NCBI GenBank assembly: GCA_015680685.1
Contig: MNCI01038330.1
Span: forward strand, 201,502 to 265,501
Source of the DNA: Gnetum montanum
Taxonomy: Eukaryota > Streptophyta > Gnetopsida > Gnetales > Gnetaceae
Length of the DNA stretch: 64,000 nt
Direction: 5' to 3'
Shown piece after piece: positions 35,313 through 47,329 of this stretch. The notes below the pieces were generated by a model that searched no databases, was not told the origin of the DNA, and was given only the letters and a program-made list of their open reading frames with translations. The position numbers and the translations under genes are program-made. Numbering within the stretch: the first letter of the stretch is position 1; every line of letters begins with the position of its first letter.

Positions 35313-37086
35313 TGTATTGTTTGAAATCGTCAATGAGAGGCTAGAATGAACGAACGCTGAGAGATCTACGAACAAAATAGTAAGACCCTGCCTTTGCCTG
35401 AGGGAAAGCTGGAAAAATAAGAACTTTCCCAAATGTACGCAATTGCAATGTGTTGGGTTATCATAAACAAATGCAAATGTAAATGTGAACAAGTGCAAAC
35501 AATATGTAAACAACGTAAACAGAAAATAATGTAAACTATAAATATGATTGGCAAAAATGTAACTATTTTTATTAATTGAAAATTACAAAGAAGTGCATCG
35601 GTTAGAATGTAGTTGCAGAATGATTACAGGGCAGACCTTTAGCCCCAGTGGAAATGCAGATGCTGGGAAGATGCAGGTTTCTGGCTCCAAGGTGTTCAGT
35701 GTGACCAAAAAACTTATTCAACATACAGGGTGGTGTTCCTAGGTTTCTCAACATGACCAAGTTTGGTGCCCAGTGTACACAATGTTGCCCAGCATTCTAT
35801 GCTCTTGTGTGTTTAGAATTTCCAACCTCGATCTAGTGGAAAACCAGGGTATTTATATGGTTTTGATGCATGGGATGCAGATCTGGAAGAAGATCAATGG
35901 CTATGGGGTAAGAAAACTTTGAATCAGGTGATAGGTGTGTGCATTGACTGGATGCACAAAATGTTACAATGTACAGCATGTAGCATGACAAATATCTCTT
36001 ATGCTAATATGTGTAATCCACAGTGTAAATGCTTGATATCATAAAAAAAGTCAAAAAAGTAGCAAATGTTAATGTTCAAGCATGGATCTGGGTGTCTAGC
36101 CTCTAGATCTGTAGTTCTGTGCTATTTTTGTGCTGCCAAAGCCTCTAGTGTGTGTGGATCTACCTCAAATGTGTGGCAGCCTATTCTGGTGTCAGCGTCT
36201 AGCATCCACCATCCAGTGTATGAAAGTGTATACGCTGGGTTTGCGCTGCTGGAAGCATGTCAACATGGCTAACAGCATTTGACCTAAAAATAGTGCATTT
36301 TGAACCCATTTTGAACCTATGAGACCTGTCTTCAGAGTGGATCTACATGCCATGGGTCATGAGGGTTCTATGTGCCAAATTTAGGGTGATTTCAATGTCA
36401 TTTTGGCCCTGTTTTGGTTGGTGACGCTGAGCCTTACGCTGTGCAGCATAAGAAAATGTAGCTCCAGCATAATCAACTGAAAACACCTTATTTAAGACTC
36501 AATTTTTGACTTTTTGGGGACTAGGACCTACTAGGGACCTTGGTGAAGGTCATGGGGAGTACTTGTGCTTGATTTCACCCTATTTAAACTCAGTTTTGGG
36601 GCTCCAAAAGTTGGTGACGCTGAGCCTTACGTTGTGCAATGTAAGAAAATGTAGCTGCAACGTAATCAACTGAAAACACCCTATTTAAGGACCAAATTTT
36701 GATTTTTTAGAGGCTGGAACCTAATGGGGACCTTGGTGAAGGTCATGGGGGGTCCTTGTGCTCAATTTTGACCTATTTTGACTCATTTTTGGGGCTCCAA
36801 AAGTTGGTGACACTAAGCCTTACGCTGTGCAGCGTCAGAAAATGTAGCCAAAGTATACTTAGCCAAAACGAAGCATTTTGAGCCCAAAAATTTTGATTTT
36901 TGATGCTGAAAGTTAGTGCAGTCACCTATAGATCTCGAGGGAACCTTGCCTATTGAATTGTGAAGCATCAGTGGCTGTTTCGGAGGCCTCCAAGTTTGGT
37001 CATGTTGTATTCATGCTTGGGTAGCTGCATGACTTAGCTTGAATCCTTTTTGAAAGTGCTAGGACAAAATTTTTGTTGTGTCTTCA
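35313..37086 (-). repeat. 5' LTR of Element 4
   Basis: Runs from TGTATTG to TCTTCA. 193-bp units start at 36421, 36614 and 36807, the same register as in the 3' LTR, so the duplication predates this insertion. Confidence 0.93.
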
Positions 37087-37091
37087 TACAT
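37087..37091. repeat. target site duplication TACAT, right (Element 4)
   Basis: This equals 27420-27424. Confidence 0.9.
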
Positions 37092-38738
37092 GTATCAAGC
37101 TACTATATCATTGGCATGTATCACATCACTTAACCTTTTGTAGGTAGTCATTTTTCATATGGGGCCTATAGTAGCCTAACCATATAATCTTAGCGACCAT
37201 GGCTCTAGGTCCTATATGTCCTCCACAAACACTCTTTTGAACCTCCTTTAGGACTATTCTAGCTTTTTTTTACCTAAGAACTTTAGGAGTACACCATCAT
37301 AAGGTCTTCAATGTAATGTGTTATCACCTATGATGAAGTACAACTTTGATCACCTACATATGACATCCTTTTAAGTAGTTGTTAGGGCTTGTGATGATTC
37401 ACCATGCATAAGATAAAATTTTATATCATCATACCACTCCTTTGGAGGAGTAGTATGAATGAAAGCCACAAAGGTATCCTTAGCATTTCGCATGATTGGA
37501 GTAGCACAATCCATGGTTAAGGTGGGTAACTTGCTAAACATAGCTAGTGTCACACTAAGCGCGAATGTTGTAATTGCATCAACTATGGCATTTTTGTTTC
37601 TAGGTATGTGTTGGACACCAATGTCTATGAATTGTTGTAATATTTACTTTCCTGGACCATAGTAAGGTTGTAAATAATTTTCTTTGCATGCATAGACTTT
37701 GGTTACTTGGTTGACCATGATTTGAGAATCATCTGTGATGACTAGGTGTCTAATTCCTAGGTCATTAACTACCATCGTCCATCTAATCAAACCTTCAGAT
37801 TCCACTATGTTGTTGGTATATAGGAATAAAAAATGATAGGAAAATGATTAAATCTCACTAGATGGGAATGTTATGATGGTAGTAGCACTAGCCCCATGGG
37901 TGGTTGAGCTTTGTCGAAGTTTATGACTATGTCATAACCATCAGATACTTGGCTAACTATGTTAATGTATTCATCAAGAAACTTGGGATCTATGGCTACA
38001 TAGTCATCAATAGGTGAAACTATGAGTTGTATCACTCTAGCTTGACCTTTTGTTGAGGATTGAAACACATAATGGAGGTCAAACTCTATGGTTATGACTT
38101 TCCATTAGGCTATATAGCTACTTTCATAGATGTTGTTTGTTATGGTGCTAAGTATGTTGCCTTTTAAAATTACATTAACTTGGCCTCTGAAGAGGTAGTA
38201 TCTCTATTTCTTCAAAGAGAGGACTAGTGCTAAAGAATACTTCTCCACTTTAGTGTATCGGATCTCATGCGTAATTAATGCATAGCTAAGGTAGTATATA
38301 GGCATTTCTGCTCCATCATCATGTTTCTAACAAAGTAGAGAGGCAATGGATGTATCAGAGTTGGTAAGATAAATGTCAAATGATTTACCTTCTTATAGAG
38401 GATAAATTGTCAGTAGTTGTGCCAACTCTTGCTTAATATGTTTAAAGGCCTCTTGGCATTGAGCCATCCACTCATAGTGAACTCCTTTCTTGAGCAAGTG
38501 TTGCATGAGCTGTAACTTATTCATAAGCCTAGCAATAAACCTATGAATAAATTGTAATATGCCTTGTAATCCTTGAAGCTCTTTAAGTTTGATAGGTGCT
38601 ACTAATTTGGATATGGCCTTAACCTTATAAGAGTCTATGTGTATCCATGCTTCAAAGACTACAAAGCCAAGCGTCTTGCCGGTCTTGACACCAAAGACAC
38701 ACTTCTTACGATTGAGCCTAGGCTTGTATTTGAGGCAT
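37092..38738 (-). pseudogene. RNase H, second (archaeal-type) RNase H and integrase zinc finger, Element A
   Basis: Minus-strand reading from 38738 gives the RT end (about 38738-38450) and the first RNase H (EIRYTKVEKYSLALVLSLKK, about 38270-38210). A spacer with FDLHYVFQSSTKGQARV follows (about 38080). The second RNase H starts with VINFDKAQPPMGL (about 37930-37890, usually FDGSSxxxGGGAG). Then comes the integrase zinc finger VCGGHIGPRAMVAK and CDTCQ (37240-37100). Element 4 is inserted right after CDTCQ. Several frameshifts are present. The tandem RNase H pair is the diagnostic Tat feature. Confidence 0.78.
38734..38738. repeat. target site duplication GGCAT, left (Element 3)
   Basis: Pairs with GGAAT at 45732-45736 (4 of 5). 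Confidence 0.75.
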
Positions 38739-39500
38739 TGATGAGGGGTGAGATACCCCTACACTCAACCATATAAATATGAGCATCTCACGCATGATCC
38801 AGTCGACCTCCCCCCCCTAAGTGCTTACGCACCTTAATGGAATAGTTAAGGTTAATCAATTATTGTCTTCCCAAACTTACTTGTATTGTCACAGTTGTAT
38901 GGTCAAGTAAGCTTAAGGTGTATGATTTTTATATCTTTTATCTTTTTAATGTCTTATGCTAATAGGGGAAGGTGAAGAGAACTAAGTGACTAAATTTTCT
39001 TAACTATTCACTAACTAAGTTTTAATTATTCTAGCCTCAGTATCTGTTCCCACTTACCGTACACACCCTAAACAAGTGCAACGCTACTGGGATTACCAAA
39101 TGCTACTTGTTACTGGGTTACCAAGTATTACACATGTGCTCGAAGCAGTCGTACTGAGTGCACTTAACTAGGAGGATCAAGGGTTGGGAGAGATTAATTA
39201 TCTAGGAAAGAATTTAAATATTTAACAATAATTAATTCCTATTTAGCTTAGTCCACATGCTACAAGGTTTATCATAAAGTTCTTCTTTATTGCCTACACA
39301 AATGTGTGCTTAGGTACAATTTTCTTGAATAAAGATCCATTCACTTTAAGACTCCTACTCTAGGCACATGGAAATTATTCTAACTTTGGAATGGTAAAAC
39401 TGCTATAGTTTGTCTAAGGATCTAAGTCTAAGTGCCTAAAACAAGGAAAACCACCTCTTATTTATAGACATTGTGTAGGCCACGATATCATAGCTCATCA
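38739..39500 (-). repeat. 3' LTR of Element 3
   Basis: 762 bp, starts TGATGAGGGGTGAG and ends AGCTCATCA on the plus strand. About 90 percent identical by eye to 44908-45731. Its U3 has a single GATATC. Confidence 0.93.
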
Positions 39501-41400
39501 TACCCCCATGACTGAATAAAAAATCGTCCTCGAGTTCCTTACAAAATATTCGGAAGGTATGGGATTATTGACTTGAATGACACTAATTGTAAATGGGGTA
39601 ACACGTGAACGGATCATCATTACAGCACATGACAAAATTAGTGTTTATGACAACAAGAGTGAACACTATACACATTTGACATCTAGCCTTATTTGGTAGT
39701 TGAGAGAAAAGAGAGAAAAGAGAGAAGAGAGAGAAGAGAGAGAGAGAAAAGAAGAAGCTTGATGCTGCCAACACCAAGATTTTACTTTTCATTGTCCATC
39801 CATAGGCATGCCATCAATCTTGTTCCTTGCATAACTACTCCAGCACCAATCCATCCCAAGTGTTCAATCCAGATCCAATCCATTGGTTTATGATTGCCAT
39901 CTGCACACATAACACAGTCTTAAATTAGCAAGTGTAAATGAATCATAATGCAGTTAATACCTTACCTTTGTGAAAGGTCCATTGGCTAAGTTGTGGTATG
40001 GCCGATGCGTATTTTGGAGATATAACACTGGTGACTACACAAGGTGTAGGGGTTAAGAGAAAATTGAAGAAATTGGACCAGGACCCCCATGACTTAGAGA
40101 AAACCTCTAGTAGTGAGAGAATGGAAAAACATAAGGAATAGGAAATATGGAGAAAAAGAAACAACGAAAATGTCAATAAAATGGATGTCAAGTATGGAAA
40201 TGAACAAAATAAATGTTGAGTGTGAAAATTTTTAAGGGAAAGAAATTAACTAAAGCACCAAATAGGAATGCTAGTGGGTCCTCTCCAAAGCAGGCTCATG
40301 AGCTTAATGCGCTGACAATCACACATTCAAAGAGTCCATAGGCTCTAGAAATGTCATTTGGAAGCAAGAGTTAAAGTATTAACCACAAGAATTTACCAAA
40401 ATGAAAACAATGCATCAACCAAAATATGGACCATTGATACAACCGACAATGAGGTGAAAAATGGAGAAAGAAGGGTGGAAAAAAGAGAATGGAATGTAGT
40501 CTCAAGAACAAGGTGATGTATAGCCCCTTGTGTATTAATGGTTAATATGAATTAGTAGATATCATTCCAAATTCAGCCTCAAACAATCCACGTCCAGTGA
40601 CTTCATATTAATACATTTGGCCAATCCATCCACTTGAAGTAACAATAATGTTTCCACCAAAGAGTCACCACCATTCTGAAGAAAGAAAAAAGGAGAAAAT
40701 AGGAAACGAGGAAGAGCCTTAGTTAAAGGGAACGTGTTTATTTTTTTCCATAACCAATGCTTGTAGCCCAAATTATTATTTTGTCTAAGGGGTGTGCATT
40801 GAATTCTCACTTTTCACTTTTTTTCTTTTGCTTGAGAACCACAACATGTAAAGACTTATTATTTTTATTAGCTTAGCTTCCCAATAATGGAGCAATCGTT
40901 AGAATGATAAAGAAACTTAAGAAGAAAATATCCAAGAACCTAAGAGAATGGCCAGCACAAATGCATCAAGTTCCCTTGAAGTCAGACCCTTTTTAGTCCT
41001 TAAGTCCTTCCTTAGTTTGAGAAATGCCTAGTCACCAATTCGTTGATATTTCTATTATTAAGAAAGGGACTATATAGTTCCAAGATAAGAGAGACCATAG
41101 AAATTCATGGATTCATGGATGACATAGACTCATTGCCTGTTATATCAGAAGAACCATACCTTAGTATCAACATTATAACTCAAAGGTAAAAATCAAACAT
41201 TAGCAATCAATGGAATACAGTTCATACCATCTTCAAGAGTACTTATTAGGTGACAAACTTAACAAAATAAATAAACACACAAAGAAAAAAAATTATGAAT
41301 GATGTTGCAAAACAAAAAAAAGAAAAGGTAAAGAAATTTGTAAAAAAGAAATATGTGAAAAAAAAATTTAAAAGGAACTAAGGGCCGTGATTGATCAGCA
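39501..41400 (-). other. 3' non-coding region of Element 3, with GA microsatellite
   Basis: The polypurine region TGGGGGTA (minus) adjoins the LTR at 39501. A GA-rich microsatellite lies at 39702-39757. No frame comparable with ORF2 of Element 2 was found here. Confidence 0.6.
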
Positions 41401-42099
41401 TAGGTGGCCATCTCCCCCATGACTGGGTTGAAAGGAGGAGATCCAAAATAATGAGTGAGGGCATCCTCTCTTCGATGTGTTATGTGCATTGACCATTCTA
41501 GATTCATGGTAAGGTTTAGTCTATTGCACATTGACTAGTAATCTTTCATCGGAATGCTTGTTTGAAGTTTTTAGCAATTTCCAACTTCCATGTATTGATG
41601 TTTTCAGGCTAAGGGTTGGAAGTTGGAAACACTCTTGCTCTAGTGCATCTATGCTTTTGATGTGGACACAAGTTGTTCCCCTAGTTAGTTCTATGCATGT
41701 TGGTAAGTTGCTCTCTTGATCAGCTATCAACCACTAGGTGTCTTCTTGTTATGTGGTTGCTACATATAGGTACTTGTGTATGTTAATTTCTTGGGCACAC
41801 CAGTTACATACAAGCAATTTTGAACATTCCTATACATAATCACACCCTGTATCACTATATGTGATGCATGAAAATTTCTTCCTCTCGATCTTTCCAAAAG
41901 TGTTTTCCTTAGATATTTTTAGGGAAAGATCGCGGATTCTTAGGCATGTGTTTACGGTACTTAGCCATGCCTTTCCCATTATTATTAGGAAGTCCCCTTT
42001 GTCATTGTTTACTTATATCATTAGGAAATTAGCTAGGTACGACCACCCACACATAGTGGTAACAATGTCCTCCACCAGTCCCAAGGGAATAGTGATGGG

Positions 42100-42330
42100 C
42101 TAGTCAGCTAGCTCTAAGCGAATATTGCTCTTCTTGAGTGGAGGTAGATTCTGGGCTTTATACATCTCTCGTGATATTAAGTTAACTCCAGAACCTAAGG
42201 CCAGAAGATATTTACATGGTTCATTCCTAGCAACTTGGAGATAGCTTTGAGGGATTCTGGGATCAAAGAATTTCCTGGGAAGGTGGCCCTCCTTAATCCA
42301 GTTAGTGATAGCATGTGTTAACATAACCAT
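42100..42330 (-). pseudogene. aspartic protease remnant, Element 3
   Basis: The frame is open over 76 codons: a NEPCKYLLALGSGVNLISRE active-site region in which the catalytic Asp of DLGSGVN is replaced by Ala, then NLPPLKKSNIRLELAD. It aligns closely with 3900-3690 in Element 1. The neighbouring frame at 41730-41521 lies between the protease and the pol deletion and is not recognised. The protease would have processed gag. Confidence 0.75.
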
Positions 42331-42339
42331 GTGCGTTGA

Positions 42340-43870
42340 GCTCTATTTTTGGTTTGAAAGGAGCTCTAAAGCCTTATTTGATGGAGAAGTGTTTAGAGGC
42401 TCAACTTCTTGTGGTTGTGAGAGCTTGGTTGGACTATTGGTTCTAAAAAAAGGTCTTCTCTTTGTACGGTTGTCAAAACTAGTAGCAAGTTGAAGGTTTA
42501 TAGCTCTTGTAGCATTGCATTGTTGTGGTTGAGTGGGGAGTTCCCCTGGCATTTCTGGAGTAGATGGTAATGGAGCTATCAGTGTGAGAGTTGCATATAG
42601 AGTCACGTGGAGAGATTGGCTATTGCATGTAATAGCCATATGGATCTGGTTGCTGGTAAGGGTATTTTTGTCATGGTGGTGGCATCCCCCATGACTATGG
42701 GTATTGCCATTGCTAGTGTTGCTCAATAGGTTGTAACGGAGTTCCACTTGGATAATACGTTAAAGGTTGGTGGAACTGCCTTGGGTTACCTTGGGGATAA
42801 GGTAACCATCAGGGTTCTTGCCATTTGTTAATTCGTGGGTTGAGTGCATACACCCCAAACTCTTGTAGATGTGAGATTACTACGCAAAATCCATTAGGAT
42901 GGTCGTATTGGCATATCTCACATCCACCATCATTGTCCATATCAAAATCCACAACCTCTATGGTAATGTCCATTTTACGCTTACCTTTATTATGTGCATG
43001 GTCCATGTCCCTCTTTTTATTTTTGTCATAGTCACTACCTCACTTCTTAGACTCCTCTACAATTTTAAGAACAATTTTAAATCTACTATCTAAGGAGTTC
43101 CACATTTGGTCTACCTTTTCTGACACTTTTATTGTTAATTTCTGGAGTGGCAAGGTTTTCCTATTCACCATCTCTTCAAGTGGTGACTCTTCCTCCTCCT
43201 CATAGAATCTCACGTCCCTTTTTCAGAGGGAAGGATCACAGTTGTACTCTTCTGCACTTTCTCTATTATGTAGCTCCCCTTCTTCCTTGGCTACTGGCTT
43301 TGATAATTTATGAACCTGATGGGATCTAAGCTATGATAATCTTCCTTGGGCATACATTCCAAGGGTTCTCCTGGTTTCATGCCTAAGTCCATCTACGAGA
43401 TGGCGTAGTTGATCCTGCTATGAGTAACCATGGCCCAGGAAATGATGTAACAGTGCATAATATTTTCCCATGGAAGCATCCAAGGGTTCATGACTTCCCT
43501 ACTTCCATCCTTTGATTTTCTTTTGCAGGTTTGACACCTAGGAGTATGTTTGATACTTATCATTAAACAGTTCTAGCATCGTACTCCACCTTCGAGTGGA
43601 TTTCGGCTCTAAGGACCGATACTAGCTTTCTACTTCTTTTACTAGTATCCTTGGGAAAAAATTTAGCTTTTGCCATTCATTCTTGATATTCTGCAAGGAA
43701 CATGCATCATGGAATGATTGTAAGTGGTTCTGAGGATCAGCGTTGTATCCCCCCTCAAATCATGGGATGTTATTCATGTCTAACCTCTTGATCCTGCTAT
43801 CTTTTTGATGCCTTGTGGGAATTCTTACGGCCTCTATGATATATAACATGCTTTAGGTTGCAAGTAGGGG
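42340..43870 (-). pseudogene. gag of Element 3
   Basis: Minus-strand reading from 43870 aligns with the gags of Elements 1 and 2: RLDMNNIP and FEGGYNADPQNHL, MLELFNDKYQTYS, KKIKGWK, LGHGYS. Then come an acidic/charged linker and an open stretch 43006-42809 with the zinc knuckle CEICQYDHPNGFC (CX2CX3HX4C). The His/Ser-rich tail is at 42747-42343. Stops in the capsid region are mostly at places where Element 2 has Trp, Gln or Arg. Gag packages the element RNA. Confidence 0.85.
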
Positions 43871-44888
43871 TTCTTCATGGTCATTTTCTTCATAGCTTCT
43901 ATGATGTCTATGTAGTTTAGTACTTTCCCTTCTTCCATGTCATGATTCTCTAGAGTGCCCTAATCTTCGCTCTCGACTCTCTCATCGAGGTTTCTCACTC
44001 TGTTTACCTTTATCCTCACGATTAGGATCCTTATGAATGCATCCTAACATTGAAGGAGAGGGTGAATGTGATGATGAAGGTGAAGAAGAAGGAGATCCAT
44101 CACCATCAAAATGTTTCCTACCTTCTCTTCAGTGGTCTCAGTCTCGATCGTGGTTACAATCAGACTGCCCATCCTTATCATGTGTGTGTGTTCCCTCATT
44201 GAACACTTGGTGTTCGTGGGGATCAGAACCAGGATTTTGATTCATGGAGTGGAGGTTCTAATACACCACCTCTTGGACATTATTAGGAGGAGGAACATCA
44301 TTTTGTGGAAAACCTATTGAAATAGGTTCACCATCCTAAATTTTGCATAAGACGGGTGGAGCGTTATGGGGTCCTTTGCCCTTCAACGATGTATAGTATC
44401 TATCCTGTTGCAAGTCCCTTTGACGTTGTGCTTCTGTGCGATGGTAGTCCCTTGTGTCATGGTCACATGCAACATACTTTGCATACAACTGTGACATGCC
44501 TATTCATGTAAGAGCATGAAGGAACATGTTGGAGACTACTCGATCTGGAGGCAAAACTATGTTACCCTTCAAGTATCTTCAACGAAGTTGTTCATCTTGA
44601 TGGAGAATAAAGGTAAAGTTGGGTACATATTCATCATGATGAATATATACCACATGAAATTGTTGAGAAATTGGTAGATCTTTTTTATGTGTGTTGTGCC
44701 ACCAATTGTCTCTTGTGTTGATCCTAGGTGGTGAAGTGCTTTTGTGCACAGAAAAAGATATTTTTGTCTTGTTCAGTGTGCTCTTTACCGTTATCTTATT
44801 TTTCTTTTGATAAACCCTAAGGGTTCATTCTAGCATCCCAACGATGTGAATGATCTCCTATGTTCTACATAGCACACAAACAACTAAG

Positions 44889-44906
44889 TCCCTGGCAACT
44901 GTGCCA
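44889..44906 (-). other. primer binding site, tRNA-Asp type, Element 3
   Basis: The minus strand reads TGGCACAGTTGCCAGGGA, 15 of 18 matches to the tRNA-Asp complement, one base from the LTR. Confidence 0.85.
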
Positions 44907-44907
44907 A

Positions 44908-45731
44908 TGATGGGTGGTGAGATACCCCTACACTCAACCATACGAATACGAGTGTCTCACACGCAATCCAGTCAAACTCCAAGGACTAAGTGGTTACATG
45001 CCTTAATGGAACACTTAAGGTTAATCAATCACTATCTTCCCAAACTTACTTGTATTGTCATGGTTGTATGATTAAGTAAGCTTCAGGCATATGATTTTTA
45101 TATCTTTTATCTTTTTAATGTTTTATGCTAATAGGGGAAGGTCAAGAGAACTAAGTGACTAACTTTCCTTAACTATTCACTAACTAAGTTCTAATTTTCC
45201 TACAATCAGTATCCATTCCCACTTGCCACAAACACCCTAAACTAGCGCAATGCTACCAGGATTACCAAATTCTACTCATTACTAGGTTACCAAGCATTAC
45301 ACACGTGCTCGAAGTGGTCGTACTGAGTGCACTTAACTAGGAGGGTCAAGGGTTAAGAGATATTAATTATCTAGAAAAGAATTTAAACATTTAACAATAA
45401 TTAATTTCTATTTAGCTTAGTCCACCTGCTGCAAGGTTTACCATGAAGTTCATCTTTATTGTCATACACAAATGTGTGCTCAGGTACAATTTTCTCAAAT
45501 AAAGATCCATTCACTTTAAGACTCCTACTACGGGCACATGGAAATTATTCTAACTTTGGAATGGTAAAACTACTATAGTTTGGCTAAGGGTCTAATGTAA
45601 GTCCCTAAAACAGGTAAAGCTGCCTCTTATTTATAGACATTGCAGTGGGCTGCGATATTGCGTACACGATATTAGGGGGCAGACGCAATATCACGTATGT
45701 GATATCACGTACTCGATATCACAGCTCATCA
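44908..45731 (-). repeat. 5' LTR of Element 3
   Basis: 824 bp. The extra length lies mainly in U3 (45640-45731), where several GATATC/CAATATC words occur between the TATTTATAG box (about 45630) and the end. Confidence 0.93.
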
Positions 45732-45736
45732 GGAAT
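45732..45736. repeat. target site duplication GGAAT, right (Element 3)
   Basis: Pairs with GGCAT at 38734-38738. The RT frame of Element A resumes directly after it. Confidence 0.75.
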
Positions 45737-46720
45737 CTTTTAAACACAAGATCTAGTTCATTAGCATCATTATTAGGTACCTTAGACTTCACATATATTT
45801 TTTCTACATAATCATTAAGAAAACCTAACATGTAATCATTGATGATATAGGTCATGGCTCTCTAGTATGTTTCTCTGGCATTCTTAAGGCCAATAGGCAT
45901 CATGGTATAACAAAACGTACCCCATGGGGTCATAAAGGTCATGCTAAGTTAGTGCTCTAGGTTTATCAGAATTTGATTATATCCCAAGAATCCATCCATA
46001 AAGGACAACAAGGCATGTTCAACTATAGTATTGATGAGTTAATCAATACTAGGAAAAGAAAGTCATCTTTGATAGTTGTTTTGTTTAGGTCTTAAAAACA
46101 AATGCAAATATGGATACTCCCATTTTTCTTAGGGACTACCACTATGTTGGATACCCATTCTGCATAATCAATAGTCCAAATGAAACCTACTTACTAGAGC
46201 TTCAAGATTTCATCATGAATTGCCAATGCCAAATCATGTCTAATCTTGCAGACTTTTTGCTTAACTAGTCTAATGTTAGAGTCCAATATGATGTTGTGCT
46301 AGACTAGATGTGGATCTAGGCGTAGCATATCTTTATATGACCAAGAAAATTCCTTAATGTTATTTTTTAAGATCATGGTAATGTCTTGAACACATTGAGT
46401 CATGAGTAAGGAACTTAGTTTAAGGGTTTTCTCATCCTCATTAGGTGTTGTGACAAGAACTTCAACTACAGAGTATTCAATTATGTCTCATGCTTCGAAG
46501 TAAAGGGTTTTGACTAAGGTTTTAGGCCATTCTAAAGGTTTTTCTATTGAGGCTATATGATCCACAAGGCTCTTAAGCTCAAGATCAAGGCAATCAAGGT
46601 TGATACATTGTTTAATATTACAATGAGGTCCATGTAGATACAAAGCCAAACTGATTTACTTCCAAGTACTCATACTTTCATCTTGCATGTCAACCAAAAG
46701 CATATTAAGTGGCACCTACG
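45737..46720 (-). pseudogene. reverse transcriptase N-terminal part, Element A
   Basis: Minus-strand reading shows the region before RT (about 46720-46400), RT fingers, and the catalytic loop at about 45850-45790. The loop reads LNDYVEKIYVKSK where Element B has LNNYVDDIVVKSK, so the catalytic YVDD has become YVEK. The rest of RT continues at 38738, across Element 3. The homologous uninterrupted stretch in Element B is 59280-60500. Confidence 0.8.
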
Positions 46721-47329
46721 TAAAAGTGAATAAATAATGCAAAAATTCCATAAAACACATGCAAATCTAATGCAATCTAGGCCATCTGAGGTTATTAGTG
46801 AGATAAGGTTAATTCAGAAAAGTGTAATAAAGGTAAACAAAGATCACATAAAGGTCAAGCAAGGGGAAGTATAAGGCTATCAATGGTCAATAAAGGCCAC
46901 AATTTTTCTAGTTTCTGTCCTTAGCACACCATGATGTTAATTTATAGTCTTGGTGGACTAGGATACAAGTTTAAGGCCTTAGAAGGCCATGATCATATGT
47001 TGTCAAATGGTGGTTAGGGATAATCAAACACCAGTATTTGATACCATTTAAAGGCTAAAAAAAGGTAAATAGAGCTATAATTCAAATAATCAACAAACAT
47101 ATAAGGTTGTATAAAGGCCATAGAAGGTTAACAAGGTTAAAAATTTAACATAAGTCCAGAATCAAGCCAAAACATTACATAATAAGGCAAAAATCATGAA
47201 AAATAGGCTATATATGATAAAATTTATCAATATAGGCAAACAGTGATTAGGCCCTTGCTAGTTTTAGGCCTTAGTGGACCATTTTTTAAGGCTGGAAGGC
47301 TATTAGGTGAGTTTAGGAATTAATTAGAG
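46721..47329 (-). other. spacer with AGTTTAAGGCC-type short repeats, Element A
   Basis: Non-coding sequence. Words such as TTTATAGTCTTGGTGGACTA, TTTAAGGCCTTAGAAGGCC (46930-46990) and TTTTAGGCCTTAGTGGACC (47255-47275) recur. Confidence 0.7.

Larger units (their letters stand above)
27425..37086 (-). mobile_element. Element 4: Tat-type LTR retrotransposon with gag-protease only, inserted in Element A integrase
   Basis: Two LTRs of about 1.8 kb (27425-29266, 35313-37086) are flanked by a perfect TACAT duplication (27420-27424, 37087-37091). Aligning Element B across the gap confirms the insertion point. On the minus strand the order is LTR, PBS-like site, leader with two minisatellites, gag, protease, Lys/Pro-rich tail, short-repeat region, polypurine tract, LTR. 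RT, RNase H and integrase are absent. The 3' untranslated region is homologous to that of Element B, which has pol but no gag. Confidence 0.9.
38739..45731 (-). mobile_element. Element 3: Athila-type LTR retrotransposon lacking RT, RNase H and integrase
   Basis: Both LTRs (38739-39500 and 44908-45731) and a PBS are present. Flanks GGCAT (38734-38738) and GGAAT (45732-45736) are a target duplication with one mismatch. The internal region holds gag and protease. It then jumps to sequence homologous to the post-integrase end of Element 1 (41400-41520 here against about 190-320 there). The block equivalent to about 320-3230 of Element 1 is missing. It is inserted in the RT gene of Element A. Confidence 0.9.
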
